Below are positions 32,829 through 39,981 of a DNA stretch of 40,913 bases, piece after piece. The stretch's first letter is position 1. Each line of letters begins with the position of its first letter. The notes under the pieces were generated by a model. That model was not told where the DNA came from. It saw nothing but the letters and a program-made list of their open reading frames with translations, and did no database searches. The stretch spans positions 228,092 to 269,004 of the forward strand of contig NZ_LN868935.1 in the NCBI RefSeq assembly GCF_001244735.1, written 5' to 3'. This DNA is from Bacillus andreraoultii (GTDB lineage: Bacteria > Bacillota > Bacilli > Bacillales > Caldibacillaceae). The position numbers were made by a program, and so were the translations under genes.

Positions 32829-33554
32829 ATGAATGAATTAGCAAACGAAATAAATAGGAGTGAAAATCTCTCTACATTTTCTCAAGGGGTAAAAGATTGC
32901 ATTCCAACATTAATCGGTTACATTAGTATAGGGGTTGCAATGGGGATTGTTGGAGCATCATCCAATCTAAGCATATTAGAAGTTGCCCTTTTATCGGCAC
33001 TTGTTTATGCTGGTGCATCTCAATTTATTATTTGCGCCTTGATTGTATCAGGAAGTCCTTTTTCAGTTATTGTATTTACAACTTTCATTGTGAATTTACG
33101 ACATCTTTTATTAAGTATGACATTAGCTCCTCACTTTACGAATTATTCTTTAATGAAAAATATCGGGATTGGGGCTCTTTTAACAGATGAATCATTCGGT
33201 GTTGCTGCTAATAAGATGGCTAGAAGAGAAATGATTCATGCGAGTTGGATGAACGGGTTAAATTTAACAGCTTATATTTTTTGGATTTTATCTTGTACAT
33301 TAGGTGCCGTCTTTGGCAAATGGATTTCAAATCCAGAAGTTTTAGGATTGGATTTTTCTTTAACGGCCATGTTTCTCGCATTACTTGTTTTGCAGTTGGA
33401 GAGTATGGATCATAGTAAATTAAAATTATATCTATCGCTCATTGTATATGTCGTTTTATTCATGTTAGTTTTCTGTATGTTTGTTCCTTCATATATTGCA
33501 ATTCTCTTATCAACAATTATTGTTGCAACGATCGGGGTGGTGAAAGACAAATGA
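32829..33554 (+). CDS. azlC: AzlC-family amino acid exporter, large subunit
   Basis: Integral membrane protein of 241 aa that with AzlD exports branched-chain amino acids or analogues. The family motif QGVKDCIPTLIGYISIGVAM opens the protein. AGASQFIICALIVSG and FIVNLRHLLLSMTLAP are characteristic re-entrant and helical segments, followed by LLTDESFGVA. About seven to eight hydrophobic segments are present. The ATG lies behind AAAGGGATGG. The last four bases overlap azlD, so the pair is coupled. Substrate specificity is inferred from the family. Confidence 0.93.
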   Translation: MNELANEINRSENLSTFSQGVKDCIPTLIGYISIGVAMGIVGASSNLSILEVALLSALVYAGASQFIICALIVSGSPFSVIVFTTFIVNLRHLLLSMTLAPHFTNYSLMKNIGIGALLTDESFGVAANKMARREMIHASWMNGLNLTAYIFWILSCTLGAVFGKWISNPEVLGLDFSLTAMFLALLVLQLESMDHSKLKLYLSLIVYVVLFMLVFCMFVPSYIAILLSTIIVATIGVVKDK

Positions 33555-33874
33555 GTTTGAATGTATCTATTTTATTCATCATTATAGGTGGTGCTATTGT
33601 AACTTTTATTCCGAGAGTTGCACCATTTATCGTTATTAGGAATATAGGGCTCCCGAAAATTGTAATCAAATGGCTTTCATATATCCCTATTTGTATTTTT
33701 ACTGCACTTATTGTTGATAGCTTTATCATCCAAGACCATTCATTACTATCCATTGATTGGAAAGCTCTTGCCGCTATTGTACCAACACTTATCATAGCCT
33801 TATGGACAAAAAGCTTGTCAGTTACAGTTATTGTAGGAATTATTTCTATGGCTGCTGTTAGATTTGTATTTTAA
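33551..33874 (+). CDS. azlD: AzlD-family amino acid exporter, small subunit
   Basis: A 107-aa membrane protein with three to four helices, partner of AzlC. The family segment TFIPRVAPFIVIRNIGLP and the WLSYIPICIFTALIVDSF helix are visible. The end is hydrophobic (SVTVIVGIISMAAVRFVF). The ATG overlaps azlC by ATGA. It is followed by a terminator shared with the convergent paiA. Confidence 0.93.
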   Translation: MSLNVSILFIIIGGAIVTFIPRVAPFIVIRNIGLPKIVIKWLSYIPICIFTALIVDSFIIQDHSLLSIDWKALAAIVPTLIIALWTKSLSVTVIVGIISMAAVRFVF

Positions 33875-33886
33875 TAAAGTAAGGCT

Positions 33887-33916
33887 GAAAGACCACTGTA
33901 ATGGTGGTCTATTTTT
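33887..33916. terminator. Bidirectional terminator between azlD and paiA
   Basis: AAAGACCAC-TGTAAT-GTGGTCT stem with ATTTTT on the plus side and a shorter T-run on the minus side. Confidence 0.75.
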
Positions 33917-33975
33917 ACGTCTTGAATAAAAAGATGCCTGTACCCTTATCACCTGTTGCAAACTACAGCTTTATA

Positions 33976-34518
<543 letters not shown>

Positions 34519-34521
34519 TTA

Positions 34522-34977
34522 TCAATAATTTCTCTTATTCCCTTTTTTCACAAACTCCCAGTCTATTTCTATATTTTTTCTAACCTTTTGAAGAAGATGA
34601 AAAAGAGTATCTACTTCTTCTTCAGACAATCCAGATAATGCGACCATATTGGAATAATCATTTTCTCGTTTGATGAAAGGATAAACACTTTGCCCTTTTT
34701 CTGTTGGAAAGAGTCTTTTAATTTTTTTATTGTGGCAATCGTCTCTCTTTTCAATAAATCCTTTCATCTCAAGTTTCTTTATCGCTCGAGATGCGGTTGT
34801 TCGGTCTACCTTTATCATCTCTGCCAATTTTTCCTGAATCATTCCTGGATTTTCACATATCCGAACAAGGTATAAATACTGTCCTTTTGTGAGATTATAT
34901 TCCTTAAATTCGATATTGCTGATAGAATCCAAAGCCCTTGCTATCATTCCAACTTCACGAAGTATTTCCTTCATCAT
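34522..34977 (-). CDS. MarR-family transcriptional regulator
   Basis: A 151-aa winged-helix regulator: NLTKGQYLYLVRICENPGMI, KLAEMIKVDRTTASRAIKKL (recognition helix) and EMKGFIEKRDDCHNKKIKRL (wing), with N- and C-terminal dimer helices. Two in-frame ATGs lie behind GGAG; the first is 5 nt and the second 8 nt away. It leads the operon with paiA. Two inverted repeats containing TTGTA or TTGTTG flank and overlap its -10, so it most likely represses itself and paiA, possibly in response to polyamines (inferred). Confidence 0.92.
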   Translation of the reverse strand: MMKEILREVGMIARALDSISNIEFKEYNLTKGQYLYLVRICENPGMIQEKLAEMIKVDRTTASRAIKKLEMKGFIEKRDDCHNKKIKRLFPTEKGQSVYPFIKRENDYSNMVALSGLSEEEVDTLFHLLQKVRKNIEIDWEFVKKGNKRNY

Positions 34978-34995
34978 TGCAACTCCACCAGTTCG

Positions 34996-35052
34996 TTGTA
35001 TTTACCAATACTACAAAATCATATTATAATTTTTTTGTTGCATTTACAACAA
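34996..35052 (-). promoter_or_regulatory. Promoter of marR-paiA with two MarR-type operators
   Basis: TATAAT (minus strand, 35028-35023) with a TTGTTG -35 18 bp upstream. The inverted repeats are TTGTTG-CATTTA-CAACAA (35035-35052, covering the -35) and TTGTATT-ACCA-ATACTACAA-like 34996-35016 (just after the -10). Confidence 0.6.
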
Positions 35053-35224
35053 AAAAATACGACCTAATGAAAAAAATTCAAAGTACATGAATACATGAAT
35101 ATTAATCTAATTATTCAGTAAATTATAACATAGAAATCCTTAGTAACCATTAGACAGAATAGTAAGAGAAAACTGTAAAAAAATGTTAAAATTATCCTCT
35201 TTAATTCAACCGAGGTGAGTGTTT

Positions 35225-35320
35225 TTGAAAAATTTTATTGTTTATGTTGTTGGGGTGGTTCTAATGATTGCAAGTAGTAAAATCGCAACAAATTATTTTG
35301 TAGGTTTAACAATATATTAG
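35225..35320 (+). CDS. Small hydrophobic protein, 31 aa
   Basis: TTG start 7 nt after GAGGTG. The peptide begins MKNFIVYVVGVVLMIASSKI and ends with TNYFVGLTIY, one membrane helix with a basic residue on each side. Too short for usual gene calling, but the RBS and clean hydrophobic profile support translation. Family unknown. It is isolated between the divergent MarR promoter and the convergent VOC gene. Confidence 0.5.
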   Translation: MKNFIVYVVGVVLMIASSKIATNYFVGLTIY

Positions 35321-35379
35321 ATACTATTTCCCCTAGCAATCGATACAGACGGCTAAGGGAAAGCTTATACCAGATTTAT

Positions 35380-35814
35380 TTATTCAAAGTCTTTACTCAA
35401 AATATCAACACGCTCTTCAAAAGATACTTCACGATGTATTTCATGTAACATCCATACATACCCATTACTATCGGAAAACATCGCATTTGAAATACCCATT
35501 TTCTCTATTCTTGTAACAGCCTGAATTTCCTTTGCATTGGCGGACATAGCTCTTTCATATGTCTCTTGAATATTTGGCACCACTATATTAAACCAGAAAG
35601 ATTGCGTGTCCCCTTCTTTTGGTGCAAATAATTGATATTCAGGATTTTCATCAAGCATATGGAAACGTGTACCATAAATTTTGAATACGACTTCATTATT
35701 CCCAGTCTTAAAATTTGTCTCTTCTACTACTTCTACATCAAAAATTGATTTGTACTGCTCCAATGCGGCTTTACAGTCCTTTACAACAAAATCAAATTCT
35801 ACACCATTAACCAT
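35380..35814 (-). CDS. VOC-superfamily (glyoxalase/PhnB-like) protein
   Basis: A 144-aa cytoplasmic protein of the vicinal oxygen chelate fold. There are two beta-alpha-beta-beta-beta modules: VEFDFVVKDCKAALEQYKSI with VVFKIYGTRFHMLDENPEY, then SFWFNIVVPNIQETYERAMS with SNAMFSDSNGYVWMLHEIH. The PhnB-type FMLLDE-like turn is RFHMLDE. Enzymatic or antibiotic-binding roles both exist in the family, and no substrate can be assigned. ATG at 35814 is chosen because GGAG stands 8 nt upstream; a start three codons earlier would lie on the RBS. Confidence 0.8.
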   Translation of the reverse strand: MVNGVEFDFVVKDCKAALEQYKSIFDVEVVEETNFKTGNNEVVFKIYGTRFHMLDENPEYQLFAPKEGDTQSFWFNIVVPNIQETYERAMSANAKEIQAVTRIEKMGISNAMFSDSNGYVWMLHEIHREVSFEERVDILSKDFE

Positions 35815-35897
35815 TTGACACACTCCAATTTTAGATTTTAAATAATTTGAATGAATAAAACAGATGCTAAGATAAGATTCATCTTAAGTCACAAGTG

Positions 35898-36629
35898 CTA
35901 ACATTTTCTTGCTGAAACAATTAGCATCATGGGACGGCGCATTTCATCCTGCATTCCCGGAATATCCATCATGTTTTCTGGTGGCTGTGGCTCCACAATC
36001 TGATTTACTATAAAACCATTTGAAAGCAATGTATTTAGATATGTAGTCAGTGTTCTATGATATTTTGTAACCTTTTCTCCCAAAAATACAGCTGTCCGTT
36101 TTCCCTCATAATAATAATTGTCCACCGGGAAATGGAGTATTTCTCCTTTTTCGTTATAATGCCAGTCTTGTGTTCCGTAAGAAGTAAAAACTGGGTGTTC
36201 AACCGTAAAAACTAGACTACCCCCAGCCTTCAGCATTTTATATATCTTTTTAATTAACATCCCGTAATCCGCTACATAATGAAACGCAAGAGAACTTAAT
36301 ATTACATCAAAACTCTCCACTGGAAAATCAACATCTTCTATAGCACAGCATTTATATTCAATCTGCGGAAAGTGAGTTTTTTCTTTTGCTACTTCCAGCA
36401 TTTTATGAGAAATATCAACACCTACAACAGAAGAAGCACCATGTTCCATCGCATATATACAGTGCCATCCAAATCCACATCCTAAATCAAGCACACGCCT
36501 ACCCTTAAAATCCGGCAACAATCTTTTCAAAGTCTCCCATTCTCCCGCACCAGCCAGTCCTTTTTGGGAGCGACTCATTTGACTGTATTTTTGAAAAAAT
36601 ATATCATCATCATATTTGTTTTCTTTCAT
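35898..36629 (-). CDS. Class I SAM-dependent methyltransferase
   Basis: A 243-aa small-molecule-type methyltransferase. Motif I VLDLGCGFGWHCIYAMEHGA, motif II GVDISHKMLEVAK, the acidic CAIEDVDFPVESFDVILSSL, and post-motif KMLKAGGSLVFTVEHPVF are all intact. The C-terminal part (TAVFLGEKVTKYHRTLTTYL, NTLLSNGFIV) is typical of the UbiE/YjhP-like group. Substrate unknown. GAGGAGG precedes the ATG by 6 nt. It lies downstream of the ABC-F gene on the same strand, separated by 222 bp with a small frame in between. Confidence 0.88.
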   Translation of the reverse strand: MKENKYDDDIFFQKYSQMSRSQKGLAGAGEWETLKRLLPDFKGRRVLDLGCGFGWHCIYAMEHGASSVVGVDISHKMLEVAKEKTHFPQIEYKCCAIEDVDFPVESFDVILSSLAFHYVADYGMLIKKIYKMLKAGGSLVFTVEHPVFTSYGTQDWHYNEKGEILHFPVDNYYYEGKRTAVFLGEKVTKYHRTLTTYLNTLLSNGFIVNQIVEPQPPENMMDIPGMQDEMRRPMMLIVSARKC

Positions 36630-36709
36630 TTAAATCCTCCTCGCTCCAAAAGTTATTTATCTATCCACAGCCAAAAATATGAAAGGGATAAGTTGTAATT
36701 CCATTCATG

Positions 36710-36799
36710 CTATGATTTGTACCATTCATAATAAATAATTCGTTCATCTGACTCAGTAAGACTCTTAACATTTGCAATCCTTGCTTTTTGTTTTAACAT
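36710..36799 (-). CDS. Possible 29-aa peptide between ABC-F and methyltransferase genes
   Basis: ATG at 36799, preceded by GGGTG, encodes a 29-residue charged peptide (KARIANVKSLTESDERIIYY in the middle) that ends WYKS. It might be a real small protein, a leader peptide for the downstream methyltransferase, or a remnant of a larger gene. No family was recognised. Confidence 0.35.
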   Translation of the reverse strand: MLKQKARIANVKSLTESDERIIYYEWYKS

Positions 36800-36851
36800 A
36801 TTTTCACCCTTTCATGTAAATATCTTTTAGTTATAGTAACAGCTCGAGGTT

Positions 36852-38336
36852 CTACAAACATAAATGAATATCTTTCGTACAAATATTATTACAAAATGCA
36901 TCATCATGCTCCACAAACAATAGTGTTGGACAATATTCCAAAATCATTTTTTCAATTTGGATACGTGAAAAAATATCAATATAGTTCAATGGCTCATCCC
37001 ATATATACAAATGTGCGCTTTCACAAAGGCTTTTAGCAATTAATACTTTCTTTTTCTGACCAGCACTGAAGTCATCCATGTTCTTATCAAACTGTTCTCT
37101 AGTAAAATCTAGTTTACGAAGAATCGTTTTAAATAAAGTTTCATCAATCTTATTATTATCGGCAAACTCAGATAGATTACCTTTTAAATATGAAGTATCC
37201 TGCGAAATATAAGAAACCTTCAGACCACTTGCTAACATTAAACTTCCAGTGAATTTAATATGATCTCCATGAATCAATTTTAGGATACTAGACTTACCAC
37301 TCCCATTTTTCCCGATAATGGCAACTCTATCACCAATATTGACTCTGAAATTAAGATTGCTGCATACTTCTTTATCCCCATAATACAATGATAAATCATT
37401 CGATTCGATCAGACACTCTTTGTGAAAATCAAGTGGCGAAATTTTTAAGTCGTCATATTCTTCAATGTTGTGAAGCAGTTCGGATTTTTGTGAAATAGCT
37501 TCCTGTTGTCTTGACTCAATATTTTTGGCTCGTTTCATTGCTTTTGCTGACTTATGTCCAACATAACCCTTATCCAGCTTTGAACCAGAATTTGTTGTAC
37601 CAGTTTTGCTCTTTTCTACTTTATTTGCCCAGTTTGAACTACGTTTTGCTGCAGAAGACAATCTTCCTATTTCTTTAAGAAGTTTCTTGTTTTCTGCCAG
37701 TTCAAAGTTATCTTGTAACGTTTTATTCTCCCACCAAGAAGTAAAATTTCCTTTTTGGATTTCGATATTCGTTTTATTGATAGATAGTATATGGTCAACA
37801 CATTGATCGAGCAAACTTCTATCATGAGATACCAAAATAAACCCCTTCTTACGTTTCAAGTAGTTTTTCACTACATTACGTGCATCCATGTCAAGATGAT
37901 TTGTAGGCTCATCAATAAGTAGGAAACAACTTGATGTAAGAAATAAAGCTGCAAGAAGGACTTTTGTTTGCTCACCATTTGATAGTGTATGAAACGGGCG
38001 ATATAAAACATCTTCTTGAACATCAAGCAATGATATTTCACGAAAAATCTCCCAATCCATACATTCTGGACAAATACTCTTCATTACTTCAATTGTATAT
38101 TGGCTCTTATCTTCCACATCATAAGGAAAATACTCAAATTTAACTGAAGAACTTATATTGCCAGAATACGCATATTTGCCAAGCAGTAAATTTAAGAAAG
38201 TAGTTTTACCGCGCCCGTTTCTTCCAATAAACCCGAGTTTCCAATCTGTGTCTATCTGGAAACTTACATTTTCAAAAATATTGTCATAACTTCCTTCATA
38301 TGAAAAAGTTAGATTTGATACATTTATTAAAGACAT
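36852..38336 (-). CDS. ABC-F ribosomal protection protein, Lsa-like
   Basis: A 494-aa protein with two ABC domains and no membrane segments. Domain 1 has Walker A GRNGRGKTT (about 38-46), signature LSNGEQTKVL and Walker B FLLIDEPTNHLD. A long basic linker (about 190-310, including SAAKRSSNWANKVEKSK) reaches the ribosomal P-site tRNA. Domain 2 has GKNGSGKSS, signature FSAGQKKKVL and HLYIWDEPLNYID. The order and details follow the Lsa group, which displaces lincosamides, streptogramin A and pleuromutilins. GGAGG precedes the ATG. Its long leader contains a uORF and alternative hairpins, as in drug-inducible ABC-F genes. Confidence 0.9.
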   Translation of the reverse strand: MSLINVSNLTFSYEGSYDNIFENVSFQIDTDWKLGFIGRNGRGKTTFLNLLLGKYAYSGNISSSVKFEYFPYDVEDKSQYTIEVMKSICPECMDWEIFREISLLDVQEDVLYRPFHTLSNGEQTKVLLAALFLTSSCFLLIDEPTNHLDMDARNVVKNYLKRKKGFILVSHDRSLLDQCVDHILSINKTNIEIQKGNFTSWWENKTLQDNFELAENKKLLKEIGRLSSAAKRSSNWANKVEKSKTGTTNSGSKLDKGYVGHKSAKAMKRAKNIESRQQEAISQKSELLHNIEEYDDLKISPLDFHKECLIESNDLSLYYGDKEVCSNLNFRVNIGDRVAIIGKNGSGKSSILKLIHGDHIKFTGSLMLASGLKVSYISQDTSYLKGNLSEFADNNKIDETLFKTILRKLDFTREQFDKNMDDFSAGQKKKVLIAKSLCESAHLYIWDEPLNYIDIFSRIQIEKMILEYCPTLLFVEHDDAFCNNICTKDIHLCL

Positions 38337-38373
38337 ATATTTCTTCCTCCTTTACATTATAAAAATTTTATAA

Positions 38374-38427
38374 GCAAAGTCGGCTGGATTTCGGTAATCA
38401 TTACTCTATAATGTTACCCAACTTTGC
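38374..38427 (-). promoter_or_regulatory. Hairpin before the ABC-F ribosome binding site
   Basis: GCAAAGT (minus strand from 38427) pairs with ACTTTGC (ending 38374), with an inner GGTAA/TTACC helix. It is followed by TTATAAAATTTTTA. It could be a second weak terminator or a structure modulating translation. Confidence 0.5.
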
Positions 38428-38493
38428 ATGGATTTTAACAAGAATGACATCGTATCACTGTCTATCACGTTGATCTTCCTTTCTTTTACAAAT

Positions 38494-38528
38494 ATTAAAA
38501 GCCGCAAGAAAGTAAATTCTTACGGCTC
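38494..38528 (-). terminator. Attenuator terminator in the ABC-F leader
   Basis: Minus strand: GAGCCGtAAGAA, loop TTTACT-like, TTCTTgCGGCT, then TTTTAATATTT. It lies between the promoter/uORF and the gene, about 160 nt before the ABC-F start. Its 3' arm contains ACTTTCTTGC, the exact complement of the segment at 38601-38610. Confidence 0.8.
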
Positions 38529-38600
38529 AAAAACAAATACGATTAGACCTTTTATTATATATTAGGTTATTGTAATGTATGATTGAGTGTAGAATATTTA

Positions 38601-38610
38601 ACTTTCTTGC
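38601..38610 (-). promoter_or_regulatory. Antiterminator segment of the ABC-F leader
   Basis: On the RNA strand GCAAGAAAGT. It can pair over 10 bases with the terminator's 3' arm (ACTTTCTTGC) or over 9 bases with CTTTCTTGC inside the uORF, so the two pairings exclude each other. A separate hairpin AAACGG/CCGTTT (about 38627-38648) sits between uORF and this segment. Confidence 0.7.
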
Positions 38611-38681
38611 AATTTGCATAACAAAACAAACGGTTCTATCGCCGTTTCCTTTAACAACTTATTTTATTATGCACCATATAA

Positions 38682-38702
38682 TTAGCAAGAAAGGTTATAC
38701 AT
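38682..38702 (-). CDS. Six-residue leader peptide (uORF) of the ABC-F gene
   Basis: ATG to TAA encodes MYNLSC. A very strong GGAGGTGG stands 5 nt upstream, far better than chance. The codons for its last residues (CTTTCTTGC) are the pairing partner of the antiterminator segment, so a ribosome stalled by a drug on this peptide would free that segment and allow readthrough of the attenuator. Confidence 0.7.
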   Translation of the reverse strand: MYNLSC

Positions 38703-38724
38703 TCTTCCACCTCCAATTCGTTTA

Positions 38725-38753
38725 ATTGTATCATATTGTCTTCAAAAACCCAA
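38725..38753 (-). promoter_or_regulatory. Predicted promoter of the ABC-F transcript
   Basis: Minus strand TTGGGT (38753-38748), 17 bp, TACAAT (38730-38725). Transcription would begin only a few bases before the uORF ribosome binding site. Confidence 0.5.
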
Positions 38754-38810
38754 TAACTTAACCGTTTTACAAAATATGCAAACGATTGTAAACACATCTA
38801 TCGACTAGAT

Positions 38811-39009
38811 ATGGAAAAACCAACGATTAGGAATAAAGTTCGTGGTATTACAACAAACGAGGAACTTGATAGTTTTTCTACACAGATGCTGACCGAGGAG
38901 TGTTAGACGAGTAACCATTGGAAATATTGAAAATGGAAATTATACCCCCTACTTTAAAACTAGCATTCGATATTTCAAAATTTTAAAGGTGTCTGTTGAA
39001 GAGTATTAA
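38811..39009 (+). pseudogene. Small XRE-type HTH regulator remnant
   Basis: ATG at 38811 starts MEKPTIRNKVR, after which the helix-turn-helix part is scrambled. In another frame VRRVTIGNIENGNYTP appears. After one surplus C in a run of five comes TLKLAFDISK, and after a further shift ILKVSVEEY and a stop at 39007. Together these make the recognition helix and end of a short (about 65-aa) YgzD-like regulator. At least three shifts show it is dead. Confidence 0.75.
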
Positions 39010-39108
39010 GATAACTGCGGGATTGATCCGAAACAGGATTATTGTCCCTTTTGTTGAACTTCTTATTGTGTTAAAGGGAAAGTTAGCTTATAAAAGCTCT
39101 ATATTCAT

Positions 39109-39552
39109 TCAATCCCTATCTGACTCCATGACACTATTGTTAAAAACAAACAAGCCATCAACTGGAATTTGTTTGCATAAATAATAAGTCAGATCAACAT
39201 CCCCAACCGTCACTCCACCACAAAGTGATCCCCTGAAATGAAAAGATTTTCCTTCCACATCAGTAATGGTCATCCGCCACGTTCCTATATCAGTAGCATC
39301 GTAATTCAGCTGATTACTATCTATGAACTGTGAAAAAAGAGACAGTATTTCTTTTGCTACTGGTTTACCAATTGCTAACTGCTGTTTTCTACAAATCTTA
39401 TATTTGCCGTATCCATTAGCATACTTATATGCTGTAAACCATCCCCTGCCACTTGCAGATATAGTCAAATGTTGTTCAACTTCATCTTCAGGCAACGATT
39501 CCAAACCAAAGGAAATATTATTGGATACAATCCTTACATTTTGTATCTGCAA
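39109..39552 (-). CDS. Hypothetical protein, about 147 aa
   Basis: No family recognised with certainty. It starts with TTG at 39552, 8 nt behind GGGGG; a GTG three codons earlier touches the RBS. The chain is beta-rich and soluble: QHLTISASGRGWFTAYKYAN, ISFGLESLPEDEVEQ, TWRMTITDVEGKSFHFRGSL, DVDLTYYLCKQIPVDGLFVF. The strand-rich acidic pattern and a truncated partner upstream recall immunity-type genes of toxin loci, but that is weak. It directly follows the fragment at 39570-39776 (17 bp), so they once formed an operon. Confidence 0.65.
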   Translation of the reverse strand: MQIQNVRIVSNNISFGLESLPEDEVEQHLTISASGRGWFTAYKYANGYGKYKICRKQQLAIGKPVAKEILSLFSQFIDSNQLNYDATDIGTWRMTITDVEGKSFHFRGSLCGGVTVGDVDLTYYLCKQIPVDGLFVFNNSVMESDRD

Positions 39553-39569
39553 TTGGAACACCCCCTATG

Positions 39570-39776
39570 CTATCCTTTTTTTAGCTGGCAATCGGCTTCT
39601 GAATATTCGTGCCACATTTCTTTCGGTGTCATTATTATCCCATACTGGTTTTTCACATATTCTTGGAAAGTAAAAAGTCTAACAACAAGCTCTATGTATT
39701 CTTTATCTCCAAAAGGAGTAAGTAACGATTTAAGTTGTTTGTCTGGACGAACGTAACTATTTGTTCCTCTATCAAG
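39570..39776 (-). pseudogene. C-terminal fragment of an unknown gene
   Basis: An open stretch of 68 codons without a start, closed at its 5' side by a stop. It reads like real protein: RGTNSYVRPDKQLKSLLTPF, GDKEYIELVVRLFTFQEYV and YGIIMTPKEMWHEYSEADCQ. The N-terminal part is lost or lies in other frames further upstream (39777-39925 is open in another frame, but homology to it cannot be judged). It ends 17 bp before the 147-aa gene. Confidence 0.5.
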
Positions 39777-39934
39777 TTAGATTTTCTTTCTAATTCTCTT
39801 GTTTTCTTAAAAAACCTCAAACACCTATCGAAAGGAAAGTCTAAAAGCTGATACCTTTTGAAGACGGTGGAGTTATCATGCATACGGACTCTATTTAATT
39901 TAAATTCAGAATTTCCCCTTTCCACCTCTCGAAT

Positions 39935-39961
39935 GAAAAAAGCACCTCACACGGGAAGTGC
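39935..39961 (-). terminator. Terminator after the Rpn-family pseudogene
   Basis: Stem GCACTTC-CCGTGT-GAGGTGC followed on the minus strand by six U. Confidence 0.75.
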
Positions 39962-39981
39962 ATTGCTGGAATCTCAAAACC

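Noticed and set aside
33930-33960. A further GTGCC-type terminator
   Set aside because: Only one arm (GATGCCTGTACCC) is present; the partner arm is missing.
38337-38760. T-box or metabolite riboswitch in the ABC-F leader
   Set aside because: No T-box sequence or known aptamer was seen. The uORF and complementary segments explain the leader better.
39692-39925. A 77-aa minus-strand frame
   Set aside because: Its 3' half overlaps the more convincing fragment at 39570-39776 in another frame. Its 5' half might belong to the same broken gene, but I cannot show this.
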